Source: Knoellia sinensis KCTC 19936 (lineage in GTDB: Bacteria; Actinomycetota; Actinomycetes; Actinomycetales; Dermatophilaceae). From it: 64,000 nt of DNA. This document shows, piece by piece, positions 51,785 to 61,252 of this stretch (position 1 is its first letter; each line of letters starts with the position of its first letter). The position numbers were made by a program, and so were the translations under genes. The notes beneath the pieces were generated by a model. That model did not search any database and was not told the DNA's origin. It saw nothing but the letters and a program-made list of their open reading frames with translations. The stretch spans positions 248,001-312,000 of the forward strand of contig NZ_AVPJ01000002.1 of NCBI RefSeq assembly GCF_000768705.1, given 5' to 3'.

Positions 51785-52794
51785 TCGCTGAAGGCCTTCC
51801 GACGCTCGATGACGACCCGGGCCGCCGCGTTGACGATGAAGGTGAGGATGAAGAGGACGAGGCCGGCGGCGATGTAGGCGCCGGTCTTCTGCGCCGAGTC
51901 GAACTCGCCGGCGTCGTTGGCGATGCGCGAGGCGAACGTCTCGCCACCGCCGAAGATCGACCAGTTGAAGCTCTCGGAGGCGTTGAGTGCGGAGAGGAGC
52001 AGCGTCACCGCGAGGGTCTCCCCGAGCGCCCGGCCGAGGCCGAGCATCGCCGCGGAGATGATGCCGGGCTTGCCGAACGGGAGGACCGCGGTGCGGATCA
52101 TCTCCCACTTCGTCGCGCCGAGGGCCAGGGCGCCCTCCTTGTGGGTCGTGGGCACCTGGGCGAAGACCTCGCGCGAGATCGCCGTGACGATCGGCAGGAT
52201 CATGATCGCGAGGATGATGCCGGCGAAGGCGAGCGTGCTCTTGGCGCTCGGCGTCCCGGTGTAGGTGAAGAACGGGAGCCACCCGAGGACGGTGTCGGTG
52301 AACCTGGCGACCGGCTCGAAGTACTCACCGGCGACCTGGAGGCCCCAGAGGCCATAGACGATCGACGGCACCGCGGCGAGCAGGTCGACAAGGGTGGCTG
52401 CGGGCTTGCTCAGCCAGCCGGGGGCGTACTGGGTGATGAAGAGGGCCACGGCCACGCCGAGCGGCACGGCGATGAGCATCGCGATGATCGAGGTGATGAT
52501 CGTCGCCCAGAGCAGGTCGACGATGCCGAACCGCGGGTTCTCGCCGGCGGTCACCCACTCCCGCGAGGTGAGGAAGTTGGCGTCGTTGTTGAGCAGCGAC
52601 GGAACGGCCTGCCAGACGAGGAAAACCCCGACGAGGGTGACGAGGGCGATGACGAGGATGCCGGACCCGGTGGCCAGGCCGCCGAAGATGCGGTCACCGA
52701 GTCGCCCGGTGCCGGCCTGGTCGGCCTCCAGGGGTGGGCGGCCGTCGCCGGTGGGCAGCTCGTCGATCGCGCTGTGACCGGTGATCGATGACAC
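51781..52794 (-). CDS. pstC: Phosphate ABC transporter permease PstC
   Basis: A 337-residue permease with the transport signature [20 protein letters not shown] and [20 protein letters not shown], and [10 protein letters not shown] typical of PstC. GTG at 52794; N-terminal ~35 residues are cytoplasmic. The gene follows pstS after a 109-base gap that contains a GC hairpin (52835-52867), which may reduce read-through so that the binding protein is made in excess. Confidence 0.9.
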   Translation of the reverse strand: MSSITGHSAIDELPTGDGRPPLEADQAGTGRLGDRIFGGLATGSGILVIALVTLVGVFLVWQAVPSLLNNDANFLTSREWVTAGENPRFGIVDLLWATIITSIIAMLIAVPLGVAVALFITQYAPGWLSKPAATLVDLLAAVPSIVYGLWGLQVAGEYFEPVARFTDTVLGWLPFFTYTGTPSAKSTLAFAGIILAIMILPIVTAISREVFAQVPTTHKEGALALGATKWEMIRTAVLPFGKPGIISAAMLGLGRALGETLAVTLLLSALNASESFNWSIFGGGETFASRIANDAGEFDSAQKTGAYIAAGLVLFILTFIVNAAARVVIERRKAFSE

Positions 52795-52834
52795 GAGGGT
52801 GAGGTCCTCTCGGGCAGGGGTGGGAAACGGGGTC

Positions 52835-52867
52835 GAGGGGGCGGGGCCGCTGCGGCCCCACCCCCTC
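52835..52867 (-). terminator. GC-rich hairpin between pstS and pstC, likely attenuator
   Basis: GAGGGGGCGGGGCC (52835-52848) pairs with GGCCCCACCCCCTC (52854-52867), one mismatch, loop 5 bases. Such hairpins after the binding-protein gene often lower expression of the permease genes. Confidence 0.6.
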
Positions 52868-52903
52868 AGTTGACCAGAAGGTCAACGATGGTCGAAAGCG
52901 CGA

Positions 52904-54028
52904 TCAGGAGATCGCCTCGATCGCGGTCTCGACCTTGGTCTGAACCTCGGGGGGAAGCGGCGCGTAGCCGATCTCCTCGATGGACTTCTGGGCCTCCTCG
53001 GAAGCGAAGAACTTGAGGAAGGCCTTGATGTTCTTCTGCGTCTCGGCGTCCTCGCCCTTCGAGCAGACGATCTCGTAGGTCACGAGGTTGATCGGGTACG
53101 CACCCGGCTCCTTCGTGGCGTAGTCGAGCTTGAGGGCGAGGTCGTTGCCCGTGCCCGTCTGCTCGGCGGTGGCCACGGCCGTGCCGACCGTCTCGCTGTT
53201 CAGCTCGACGGGGCCGGCGCCGTTGTCGATCGCGGCGACGCCGAGGTTGTTGTCCTTGGCGTAGCTCCACTCGACGTAGGTGATGCCACCGTCGGTGCTC
53301 TTGACACCCTCGGCGACACCGGCCGACTTGGCCTTGCCCTCACCCTTGCCGTCCCACGACTTCGAGGGCTCGCCGGCCCAGTTGGCCGGGGCGGCAGCCT
53401 TGAGGTACTTGGTGAAGTTCTCGGTCGTGCCCGACTCGTCGGAGCGGAAGAAGACCTTGATGGCGGTGGCCGGCAGGGTGGTGCCCGAGTTGATCGCGGC
53501 GATCTTCGGGTCGTTCCAGGTGGTGATCTTGCCGGAGAAGATGTCACCGGCGACTGCCGGCGTGAGGTTGAGCTTGTCGACACCCTCGACGTTGTAGGCC
53601 ACGGCGATCGGGCCGGTGACGAGCGGGATGTTCCACGCGGGGGAGCCGCAGTACGTGGCTGCCTCGGTGGCCTCGACCTTGCCGTCCTTCTCGACCGTCT
53701 TGAGCGCCGAGTCGGAACCGGCGAAGTCGACCTGGCCGGCAATGAACTGCTTGATCCCCGCGCCCGAACCGGACGGGTTGTAGTTGATCGTGGCGCCCGA
53801 GCAGGTCTCGCCGAACTTGGCGGCAACTTCCTCGATGGCGTTCTTCTGGGCGGACGAGCCCTCGACGTTGAGGGTGCCGTCGAAGCAGTCTTCGTTGGCC
53901 GTGGCGCTGGCCGTGTTGCCGCCGGCTTCGGCGTTGGTGCCCGTGTTGTTGTCGGAACCGCATGCGGTCAGGGCAATCGAACCGACGAGGGCGAGTGACG
54001 CCATCGTGCCAAGACGCTGAATCTTCAC
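52904..54028 (-). CDS. pstS: Phosphate ABC transporter substrate-binding lipoprotein PstS
   Basis: A 374-residue lipoprotein. Signal peptide with lipobox LTAC (lipidated Cys23), then a Gly/Asn/Thr linker and the PstS fold: LNVEGSSAQKNAIEE, YNPSGSGAGIKQFIAGQVDFAGSDSAL, FFRSDESGTTENFTKYLK (phosphate-binding Ser/Asp/Thr loops). Binds phosphate outside the membrane for PstCAB. GTG at 54028 with AGAGG upstream. A PHO box lies at 54132-54153, so phosphate starvation probably induces it through PhoP. Confidence 0.92.
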   Translation of the reverse strand: MKIQRLGTMASLALVGSIALTACGSDNNTGTNAEAGGNTASATANEDCFDGTLNVEGSSAQKNAIEEVAAKFGETCSGATINYNPSGSGAGIKQFIAGQVDFAGSDSALKTVEKDGKVEATEAATYCGSPAWNIPLVTGPIAVAYNVEGVDKLNLTPAVAGDIFSGKITTWNDPKIAAINSGTTLPATAIKVFFRSDESGTTENFTKYLKAAAPANWAGEPSKSWDGKGEGKAKSAGVAEGVKSTDGGITYVEWSYAKDNNLGVAAIDNGAGPVELNSETVGTAVATAEQTGTGNDLALKLDYATKEPGAYPINLVTYEIVCSKGEDAETQKNIKAFLKFFASEEAQKSIEEIGYAPLPPEVQTKVETAIEAIS

Positions 54029-54131
54029 TGTTGTTGCCTCTCACAAGAATGAACGGGAGCCGGCCACGGCAGGGGGTTCTCGGTGGCCCGACACTGCGAA
54101 GGTAAGGACGCCCGGTGACCGGTCGGCCCGT

Positions 54132-54153
54132 CGTGGGTGAACGACGCGTGAAC
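54132..54153 (-). promoter_or_regulatory. PHO box upstream of pstS
   Basis: Two direct 11-base units on the minus strand, GTTCACGCGTC then GTTCACCCACG, match the actinobacterial PhoP consensus of repeated GTTCACC units with 11-base period. A weaker GAACACC unit precedes them. Distance to the pstS start is about 100 bases. Confidence 0.7.
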
Positions 54154-54214
54154 GGTGTTCGGCCATTGCCTGACGCGCAGTTCAAGTGAGAGTCAGGTCA
54201 CTCTCCGCTCATCA

Positions 54215-54281
54215 CCGACCTATTGCCCGTTCGGCCAGTGAGGAGCGCAGCGACGAACCGGCCGAACGGGCAATAAGTCGG
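54215..54281. repeat. Long hairpin, variant of the GACTTTGTGCCC family
   Basis: Arms 54215-54236 and 54260-54281 pair over 22 bases with one mismatch; arm sequence CCGACCTATTGCCCG resembles the family with ACTTTGTGCCC changed to ACCTATTGCCC. The loop shares an exact 18-base core with the hairpin at 43656. It lies between mutT1 (ending at 54285) and the pstS promoter, so it can terminate mutT1. Confidence 0.7.
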
Positions 54282-54284
54282 TCT

Positions 54285-55277
54285 CTACGGGAGGTGGCGC
54301 TCGACGGCGACGATGCGCGCGCCGCCGTTCTTGCCGTGGCGTTCCTTGCCCAGGCCAGTCCCCGCTACGTGGCAGACGAGGGCCTCACCCTTGGCGAGGT
54401 TCTCGTCGCGGGCCTCGACGAACCGTTCCAGCAGTTCCACGGAGTCCGGCCCGCCCAACTCCAGCAGGGGACTCAACACGTCCATCACCGCCGGCAGCAC
54501 CGGCCCATGCGTGCACAGCGCCATCGGCTCGCCCCGCTCCAGCGCCCGCGCCACGTGCTCGGCAGCCTTCTCCGGCGCCGCCTCGTGCCCCTCCTCCGAG
54601 AGGCCCTTCCTGGTACGGGGAGCGATCCCGGACCACACGGCATACGGGGAAATCGTGTCGAGACAACGCAGCGAAGGTGACGTGACGATGTCGGTGATTC
54701 CGTATGCCGTGAGCACCGGAATGAGGGCATCCGCCCGTTCTCGCCCGCGCTCGTCCAAAGGCCGCAACTGGTCGTCGTCGCTCCAGTCGGAGCGGGCGAG
54801 GGCCTTCGCGTGCCGGACGATGACGAGCGGCCAGGTGTCGAGAGTGCCCTCGGTGTGGGCGCGGACAAGGGCCCTCAGCTGGTCGCGGTCGTGCGAGTAG
54901 TCGAGGCGGACGTCGGCTTCGGCGACATCGAGCCAGTCGACGGCGTCGATCTCGTTCTCGAGGCGGCCGTGACCACCGGTGACGGTCGAGGCCCAGTAGC
55001 GGACGACCTTCTCGCCCTGCTCGCCGCTCTTGGTGAGCATGAGGTAGTGGGCCCCCGGCAGTGGGCGCCCGAGGCGCACCTGGAGGCCGGTCTCCTCCTC
55101 GGTCTCGCGGGCCGCTGCGGCCGACCAGTCCTCGCCCGGGTCGAGCTTGCCCTTGGGCCACGACCAGTCGTCGTAGCGAGGCCGGTGCACCAGGGCCACC
55201 TGGAGCACGCCCTTGCGCACCCGCCACGGCAGCGTTCCAGCCGCGGGGATGGCTTGGGCGCGGGCCTGCGCGCTCAG
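54285..55277 (-). CDS. mutT1: NUDIX hydrolase fused to histidine phosphatase, MutT1 type
   Basis: A 330-residue two-domain protein. The NUDIX box is [22 protein letters not shown] (GX5EX7REUXEE match). A SixA-like phosphatase follows: [14 protein letters not shown] (RHG-type), [22 protein letters not shown] and CTHGPVLP. The same pair and the ppk neighbour occur in mycobacterial MutT1, which cleanses 8-oxo-dGTP/diadenosine polyphosphates. No ATG or GTG gives the expected start; CTG at 55277 forms a CTGA overlap with the ppk1 stop and gives a normal length, so a CTG start is proposed. GTG at 55379 is an alternative overlapping ppk1. Confidence 0.83.
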   Translation of the reverse strand: MSAQARAQAIPAAGTLPWRVRKGVLQVALVHRPRYDDWSWPKGKLDPGEDWSAAAARETEEETGLQVRLGRPLPGAHYLMLTKSGEQGEKVVRYWASTVTGGHGRLENEIDAVDWLDVAEADVRLDYSHDRDQLRALVRAHTEGTLDTWPLVIVRHAKALARSDWSDDDQLRPLDERGRERADALIPVLTAYGITDIVTSPSLRCLDTISPYAVWSGIAPRTRKGLSEEGHEAAPEKAAEHVARALERGEPMALCTHGPVLPAVMDVLSPLLELGGPDSVELLERFVEARDENLAKGEALVCHVAGTGLGKERHGKNGGARIVAVERHLP

Positions 55278-57637
55278 CGCCGCCGAGCCTTGCGTCGTCG
55301 CTTGGCGTGCATCTCGATGAGGTCCTCCTGGATGTCCGGAAGGGGTTCGCCGTGCTTGTCGAGGTGGCGCCGGCTCCACCGACCGTCGCCGGAGAGGGCC
55401 CAGTGCGAGTAGTGGCCGCTCATGCCCTTCTTCATCAGTGACGCGAGGTCGGCGAGGTGGCGCGGGTCGCTGAGGCGTACGAGGCATTCGACGCGACGGT
55501 CGAGGTTGCGGTGCATCATGTCGGCGCTGCCGATCCAGGCCTCGACATCGTCTCCGGTGCCGAAGAGGAAGACGCGCGAGTGCTCGAGGAAGCGGCCGAG
55601 GACCGAGTGGACGGTGATGTTCTCGGACAGGCCCTCGACTCCGGGGCGCAGCGCGCAGATGCCGCGCACCCACACGTCGACCCGGACGCCTGCCTGGGAG
55701 GCGCGGTAGAGCGCGTCGATGATCTGCTCGTCGACGATGGAGTTGACCTTGATGCCGATGTAGCCGGTGCCCTTCTTGGCGTCCTCGGCATCGACCTGCG
55801 CCTCGATGCGCTCGATGAGACCGGAGCGCACGGAGCGCGGCGCGACGAGGAGTCGCTTGAACTTGCTGCGCGGCGCCACACCTGACAACTGGTTGAAGAG
55901 CTTGGTGAGGTCGTCGCCGACCTGGGGGTCGGCGGTGAGGAGGCCGAAGTCCTCATAGAGGCGTGCCGTCTTGGGGTTGTAGTTGCCGGTGCCGATGTGG
56001 CAGTAGCGGCGCAGCCCGTCCTCCTCCTGGCGCACGACGAGGCTGAGCTTGGAGTGGGTCTTGAGGCCGACGATGCCGTAGACGACGTGGACGCCGGACC
56101 GCTCGAGCTTGCGCGCCCACTCGATGTTGTTCTGCTCGTCGAATCGGGCCTTGATCTCGACGACCGCGAGGACCTGCTTGCCGCTGTCGGCGGCGTCGAT
56201 GAGGGCATCGACGATGGGGGAGTCGCCGCTCGTGCGATAGAGCGTCTGCTTGATGGCGAGCACGTTGGGGTCAGCGGCAGCCTGCTCGATGAAGGCCTGG
56301 ACCGACGTCGAGAACGAGTCGTAGGGGTGCTGCAGCAGGACGTCCTGCTTGCGGATGCTCGCCAGGATGTCGCGCGCCTTGGCGCTCTCGGTCGGGGCGA
56401 GGTCGCTGTTGGTGCGGGCGACGAACGCCGGGTAGTGCAGGTCGGAGCGCTCGAGGTCGGCGATGATGTTGAGTCCGCGCAGGTCGAGCGGCGCCGGCAG
56501 GCGATAGACCTCGGCCGCGGTCACGCCGAGTTCACGGACGAGCAGGTCCATGACGTGGTCGTCCATCTCGCGGTCGACCTCGAGTCGGACCGGAGGGCCG
56601 AAGCGGCGGCGGGTGAGCTCCTTCTCGAGGGCCGTGAGGAGGTTCTCGGCGTCGTCCTCCTCAACCTCGAGGTCCTCGTTGCGCGTGACCCGGAAGGTGT
56701 AGTGCTCGTGCACCTCCATGCCGGGGAAGAGTTGGTCGAGGTGGGCGGCCATGACGTCCTCGAGCGGGACGAAGCGCACGTCGTAGGTGTCGCCGGCGGC
56801 CTCGTCCGCCGTGGAGGTGCCGGCGCCGCCCACGCGCAGCAGGCGCGGCAGCAACGGCGGCACCTTGACCCTGGCGAAGTGCTCCTTGCCCGTCTTGGGG
56901 TTGATGAGGAGGACGGCGAGGTTGAGCGACAGCCCGGAGATGTAGGGGAAGGGGTGCGCCGGGTCGACGGCCAGCGGGGTGAGGACCGGGAAGACGCGCT
57001 CGGTGAACATGTCGCCGAGCTGGGCCTGCTCCTCCTCGGACAGCTCGTCCCAGCGCACGACCTCGATGCCCTGGGCCTCGAGGGCCGGCTGGACGAGGTC
57101 GTCGTAGACGCGGGCCTGCATGTCGAGGAGCTCGTGGCTCACCCGGGAGATCTGCTCGAGCACCTCGCGCGGCTCGAGGCCGGACGCCGAGCGGACCGCG
57201 AGCCCGGTGGCGATGCGGCGCTTGAGGCCGGCGACACGAACCATGAAGAACTCGTCGAGGTTCGACGTGAAGATCGCGAGGAAGCGCGCCCGCTCGAGCA
57301 GGGGCACATTCTCGTCGGCCGCGAGTTGGAGCACGCGCTCGTTGAACTGGAGCCAGGAGATCTCGCGGTCGAGGAAGCGGTCGGTCGGAAGGCCGTCGTC
57401 CTCCCCGGTGCGGACGAACCGACCGTTGGCGGCGCGCGGCTGGGCACCCCGGGCCTCGGTGGCGGAGGCGCTCGCGATCGAGGTGTCCGTGACGAAGCTC
57501 GTGTCCGTGGTGGCCCGCGCGGCCTCGGCGGCCGCGTCCTGCGCTGCACCCGGGAGCGTGCCGTTCTCGACCAGCCCGTCGGCGACCTCAGCGGCCTCCG
57601 GGTCGAGGGCGGTGTCGGACTTCGTCGACGTGCTCAT
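55274..57637 (-). CDS. ppk1: Polyphosphate kinase
   Basis: A 787-residue Ppk1: makes polyphosphate from ATP. Catalytic core with [16 protein letters not shown], whose His528 is the expected phosphorylated His, and [21 protein letters not shown] with His547. [13 protein letters not shown] and [10 protein letters not shown] are N-terminal domain marks. The first ~70 residues are a poorly conserved Ala/Thr-rich extension. ATG at 57637. Coupled to mutT1 by a 4-base overlap, and next to the phosphate-uptake block, so phosphate import and storage are encoded together. Confidence 0.92.
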   Translation of the reverse strand: MSTSTKSDTALDPEAAEVADGLVENGTLPGAAQDAAAEAARATTDTSFVTDTSIASASATEARGAQPRAANGRFVRTGEDDGLPTDRFLDREISWLQFNERVLQLAADENVPLLERARFLAIFTSNLDEFFMVRVAGLKRRIATGLAVRSASGLEPREVLEQISRVSHELLDMQARVYDDLVQPALEAQGIEVVRWDELSEEEQAQLGDMFTERVFPVLTPLAVDPAHPFPYISGLSLNLAVLLINPKTGKEHFARVKVPPLLPRLLRVGGAGTSTADEAAGDTYDVRFVPLEDVMAAHLDQLFPGMEVHEHYTFRVTRNEDLEVEEDDAENLLTALEKELTRRRFGPPVRLEVDREMDDHVMDLLVRELGVTAAEVYRLPAPLDLRGLNIIADLERSDLHYPAFVARTNSDLAPTESAKARDILASIRKQDVLLQHPYDSFSTSVQAFIEQAAADPNVLAIKQTLYRTSGDSPIVDALIDAADSGKQVLAVVEIKARFDEQNNIEWARKLERSGVHVVYGIVGLKTHSKLSLVVRQEEDGLRRYCHIGTGNYNPKTARLYEDFGLLTADPQVGDDLTKLFNQLSGVAPRSKFKRLLVAPRSVRSGLIERIEAQVDAEDAKKGTGYIGIKVNSIVDEQIIDALYRASQAGVRVDVWVRGICALRPGVEGLSENITVHSVLGRFLEHSRVFLFGTGDDVEAWIGSADMMHRNLDRRVECLVRLSDPRHLADLASLMKKGMSGHYSHWALSGDGRWSRRHLDKHGEPLPDIQEDLIEMHAKRRRKARRR

Positions 57638-57684
57638 GAGTCCATCGTGTCAGCGGCAGGTGAACGGGAGGAGACAAACCATGA

Positions 57685-58392
57685 TCAGCGCAGCCGTCCG
57701 CCCGCACGAATCACCGTTTGGGCTGCCAGGGCATCGAGTGAATCCACGACGTCGGGGTCCTCGACCTTGAGGTCGGTCTGCAGGATCGACAGTTCGGTGC
57801 AGCCGAGCACGATGGCCTGGGCGCCCCTGGCGCGCAAGTGCGCGACCGCAGCGTCGAAGCGCTCGCGCTCGACCGGCATACCGGCTTTGACTCCGTCATA
57901 GATCATCGACATGACGTCCTTCTGGACGACGTCGTCGGGCTCGACCGGAGTGAGCCCGCGCTCGATCGCCGTGTCGTGATAGATCCGGGAACGCAGCGTG
58001 CCGTCGGTCGCGAGGATGCCGATGGTGGTGAGGTCGGGGACAGCGGTCTGGGCGGCGGTCACCGTCTCGGCGACGATGTCGAGGACGTCGATCTCGACTG
58101 CGGCCTGCACCTCGTCGAGGAAGGCGCGGGCCGTGTTGCACGGGACCGCGATGAACGTGGCGCCGGCGGCTTCGAGTTGGCGCGCGTCCTCCGCCATCAC
58201 CGGTCCGGGGGACTCGTCACTGTCTCCGACGATGTATGCCGTCCGGTCCGGAATGCTTGCGTGGTTCCACACGAGCATGTCGACGTGGTCCTGGTCGCGA
58301 TCGGCGTCGGTCATGGCGAGGATGCGCTGCATGAAGTAGACGGTGGCCATCGGGCCGACCCCGCCGAGGATGCCGACCGGTTCGTTGCGCAC
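57685..58392 (-). CDS. Aspartate/glutamate racemase family protein
   Basis: A 235-residue cofactor-independent racemase. The two catalytic cysteines are visible in VPCNTARAF and LGCTELSIL, and VGILGGVGPMATVYFMQRI is the family N-terminus. It interconverts L- and D-Asp or D-Glu. GTG at 58392. It diverges from a FemA/B-type transferase and an ATP-grasp ligase, suggesting that the D-amino acid feeds peptidoglycan cross-bridges. One repeated word is in frame (encoding DRTAY). Confidence 0.86.
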   Translation of the reverse strand: MRNEPVGILGGVGPMATVYFMQRILAMTDADRDQDHVDMLVWNHASIPDRTAYIVGDSDESPGPVMAEDARQLEAAGATFIAVPCNTARAFLDEVQAAVEIDVLDIVAETVTAAQTAVPDLTTIGILATDGTLRSRIYHDTAIERGLTPVEPDDVVQKDVMSMIYDGVKAGMPVERERFDAAVAHLRARGAQAIVLGCTELSILQTDLKVEDPDVVDSLDALAAQTVIRAGGRLR

Positions 58393-58426
58393 CCATCGAG
58401 CGTAACCCGCGCAGGTAGTCCAGCCA

Positions 58427-58486
58427 TGACGCGGAAATCTCGGATCGTCCCGGATATATCCGCGACCTTCGTCGATTTCCGCGTCA
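58427..58486. promoter_or_regulatory. Nested palindromes in the racemase/FemX divergent promoter
   Basis: TGACGCGGAAATC (58427-58439) and its exact complement (58474-58486) enclose another perfect palindrome, CGGATATATCCG (58451-58462), in a 149-base gap. This could be an operator for both genes or a cruciform-forming element. Confidence 0.45.
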
Positions 58487-58541
58487 CGCCCGGGTCGATA
58501 GACTCCCCAGCGATCCCTGACTGGCCCGACCTAGGAGTTCC

Positions 58542-59768
58542 GTGGCACTGGCCGCCCTCGACCTCACCGACCGCGAGCACGACGACTTCGTCCGTGACCA
58601 CCCCAAAGGTCACCTCATGCAGACGACACCGTGGGGCAAGGAGAAGGAGCACACCGGCTGGACCTGGCGCACCGTCGCCGTGGGCCGCCCGAGCAGGACG
58701 GCGGGGGAGCGCCCCGAGGTCACGGGTGTCGCCCTCATCCTGTTCCGTCGCACGCCCGTGCTGCCGATGGCGCTCGCCTACTGCCCGCGCGGCTTCGTCG
58801 TCGACTGGGCGGATGGCGAGAGCGTCGACGCCCTCCTCGCCGAGGTGAGCCGCGTCGCCAAGGGAAACCGAGGCGTCCTGCTGCGCATCGACCCGGCCGT
58901 TCGCATCGACAACCCCGACATCCGCCCCGCCCTCGAGTCTCGCGGCTTCACCCGCACCGACCCGGGTGACGATGCCGCCAAGACGCTCGCCCAGCCGGCG
59001 CTGCGCATGGTCACCGACATCAGCGACCTCGACCAGCTCCACAAGGACCTGTCACAGGGCACGCGGCAGTCGATTCGCAAGGGCGAGAAGTCGGGCCTGA
59101 TCTACGAGTCTGCGGGGCGCGACGGCGTCGACGCCTTCTACGAGCTCATGAAGACGACCGGCGAGCGCGACGGCTTCGGCATCCGCAGCAAGGACTACTT
59201 CACGACCCTCGTCGACGTCCTCTCGCCGACCGACGACATCGTCATCTCCCTCGTCAAACTCGACCATGGTGCTGCGGCCGACAAGGCCCGAGCGGCGCTC
59301 GAGGACACCCGCGCCCAGCTCCAGAAGGCGCAGGGCAAGCGCGAGAAGTACCCCTCCGAGAAGGCCGACCGTCAGGTCGCCACGCTCGAGGAGCAGATCG
59401 CGGCCAAGGACAAGTCGATCGAGGAGTTCGAGGCGGCGCACGCAAAGCACCCCGACGGCCAGTACCTCGCCGGCTCGGTCTTCGCCACCTGCGGCACCCG
59501 CGGCTCCTACCTCTATGCCGCGTCCTCCAACGACTACCGCAACCTGCGCCCGAACTACCTCATGGTCTGGCGGATCATGCAGGACGCCGCGGCCAAGGGC
59601 GTCAAGACCTTCGACTTCGGAGGCATCGACGCGTCCGAGGGGCTCGAGGAGTTCAAGCGTCAGTGGAACCCAGAACGACGTGAGTATGCCGGTGAGTTCA
59701 CCAAGCGCCTCCGTCCCGTTTCAGGTCGGCTCATCGACCTGGTCGTCAAGATCTACAAGCGCCGCTGA
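58542..59768 (+). CDS. FemA/FemB-type peptidoglycan bridge aminoacyltransferase
   Basis: A 408-residue Fem-family transferase: adds an amino acid from aminoacyl-tRNA to the peptidoglycan stem peptide precursor. GNAT-like halves are recognisable (HLMQTTPWGKEKEH, then GIDASEGLEEFKRQWNPERREYAGEF at the end). A 244-302 coiled-coil arm (DKARAALEDTRAQLQKAQ...) matches the FemA helical insertion. GTG at 58542 with AGGAG four bases upstream. It is followed by the ATP-grasp ligase after 14 bases: an operon. Confidence 0.86.
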   Translation: MALAALDLTDREHDDFVRDHPKGHLMQTTPWGKEKEHTGWTWRTVAVGRPSRTAGERPEVTGVALILFRRTPVLPMALAYCPRGFVVDWADGESVDALLAEVSRVAKGNRGVLLRIDPAVRIDNPDIRPALESRGFTRTDPGDDAAKTLAQPALRMVTDISDLDQLHKDLSQGTRQSIRKGEKSGLIYESAGRDGVDAFYELMKTTGERDGFGIRSKDYFTTLVDVLSPTDDIVISLVKLDHGAAADKARAALEDTRAQLQKAQGKREKYPSEKADRQVATLEEQIAAKDKSIEEFEAAHAKHPDGQYLAGSVFATCGTRGSYLYAASSNDYRNLRPNYLMVWRIMQDAAAKGVKTFDFGGIDASEGLEEFKRQWNPERREYAGEFTKRLRPVSGRLIDLVVKIYKRR

Positions 59769-59782
59769 AGGGCTGAAAACCG

Positions 59783-61096
59783 TTGTCTGACAAGTCCTTT
59801 GCGTCCATCGCGGACCAGCCCTTCGTCCCCGTCATCGTCGGCGCCCACGTCGGCGGCTACTCGCTCGTCCGCGCCTTCCACGAGGCCTACGGCGTGAAGT
59901 CCCTCGTCGTCACCGGCGCGACGTCGTGGGTCGTCGAGAACTCCGCGATCCTCGAGGTCGTCCACTGCTCCGACGCGCACGACCCGGCGGTGCTCGCGGC
60001 CACGCTCAAGGGCTCGCCGTTCGCCAACCTCGCGCAGCCCAAGATCCTGCTCGCCACCTCCGACTCGCTCGTCGACGTCATCGCCCTGATGCGCGACGAC
60101 CTCGACGACTCGTGGAAGGTCCCCTATGTCGGGGCCGAGCCGCTCGCGCGCGCCACCCGCAAGCACACCTTCGAAGAGGCGGCGCAGGCAGCGGGAGTGA
60201 CGACTCCGGCGACGACGTTCATCGACCTGGGAGACACGGCATACAACGTTCTTGAAGCCGAACTCCCCACCGACGGCTACCCACTCATCGTCAAGCCGAC
60301 CGCACCGGCCGCGTGGAACCGCGTGAAGTTCGAGGGCCAGGCCAAGGTCCACGAGGTCGCGACGCAGGAGGAGCTGCGTGATCTCGTCGGCCGCGTGCAG
60401 GCCTCCGGCTACCGCGAGACGCTCATCGTGCAGGACAAGATCCCCGGCGACGACACGGGCATGCGCATCCTGACGTGCTACTGCGACAAGGACTCTCGCG
60501 TGCGGTTTGCGAGCTATGGACGCACGCTCATCGAGGAGCACTCGCCCGGACTGCTCGGTGTGCCCGCCGCGATCCTCACCGGCCAGAATCGCGAGATCGT
60601 CGACGAAGCCGTGCGGCTTCTCGCCGAGCTCAAGTGGGTCGGCTACGCGAACTTCGACCTCAAGTACGACCCACGCGACGGCAAGACGAAGTTCTTCGAG
60701 CTCAACCCGCGGCTCGGGCGCTCGAACTACTACGTCACGGGGACGGGGTTCAACCCAGTGCGGTGGTACGTCGACGAGTACGTCCACGACAACCTGCCTG
60801 ACGAGTTCGAGCTCGTCGAGGCCGACACCGAGTCGGTCTACTCGGTCGTGCCGGTGCGGACGATCAAGTGGGCGATCGCACGCCACCCCGACCTGTGGGA
60901 GCGGACGCAGCGGGTCATCAAGGCCGGTGGGCTGCGCAACCCGTTGCACTACAAGGCCGAGAAGCACCCCGTTCGGTGGGCCAAGATCCTCGCGGCGGGC
61001 GTGAGCTACGACCGCAAGTTCCACCAGTACTACGACCCGGAGGCGGCCTTCCACCCCGGTGGCGAACCCGCCGACTCCGACCTGCCGCGTACCTAG
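59783..61096 (+). CDS. ATP-grasp carboxylate-amine ligase, D-aspartate-ligase-like
   Basis: A 437-residue ATP-grasp enzyme: PLIVKPTAPAAWNRVKF (ATP-binding), FASYGRTLIEEHSPG, KWVGYANFDLKYDPRDGKTKFFELNPRLGRSNYY (acid/Asn metal site). Similar ligases (D-aspartate ligases) attach an amino acid through its side chain to the peptidoglycan stem lysine. TTG at 59783 is the only start near the conserved N-terminus. Follows FemX, and a racemase is divergent; together they suggest an interpeptide-bridge pathway using a D-acidic residue. Which residue is not determinable here. Confidence 0.82.
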   Translation: MSDKSFASIADQPFVPVIVGAHVGGYSLVRAFHEAYGVKSLVVTGATSWVVENSAILEVVHCSDAHDPAVLAATLKGSPFANLAQPKILLATSDSLVDVIALMRDDLDDSWKVPYVGAEPLARATRKHTFEEAAQAAGVTTPATTFIDLGDTAYNVLEAELPTDGYPLIVKPTAPAAWNRVKFEGQAKVHEVATQEELRDLVGRVQASGYRETLIVQDKIPGDDTGMRILTCYCDKDSRVRFASYGRTLIEEHSPGLLGVPAAILTGQNREIVDEAVRLLAELKWVGYANFDLKYDPRDGKTKFFELNPRLGRSNYYVTGTGFNPVRWYVDEYVHDNLPDEFELVEADTESVYSVVPVRTIKWAIARHPDLWERTQRVIKAGGLRNPLHYKAEKHPVRWAKILAAGVSYDRKFHQYYDPEAAFHPGGEPADSDLPRT

Positions 61097-61136
61097 CTCA
61101 CCCAATTGGACGGTTCGGCACAACCCAGCCCATCGC

Positions 61137-61148
61137 GTATGCCGTCCG
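61137..61148 (+). repeat. GTATGCCGTCCG word, intergenic copy
   Basis: Exact 12-base copy in the 156-base gap between the ligase and the toxin-antitoxin genes. The rest of the gap, including paired TCTGAAT/CCTGAAT words near 61203-61231, shows no gene. Confidence 0.7.
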
Positions 61149-61252
61149 CCCACCTCGGCGTCCCCACCCACCGCTGCGCGCGGGATCCCCACCAACCATC
61201 AGCCTGAATTTGGGCCTTCTATGGGTCTGAATGCGGGCGTAGTTTGGTGCGC

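Noticed and set aside
54029-54214. A small gene in the pstS upstream region
   Set aside because: Short frames only; the region is accounted for by the PHO box and promoter.
55997-57901. 634-aa plus-strand ORF opposite ppk1
   Set aside because: Val/Leu/Glu/Arg-rich antisense frame of a conserved gene.
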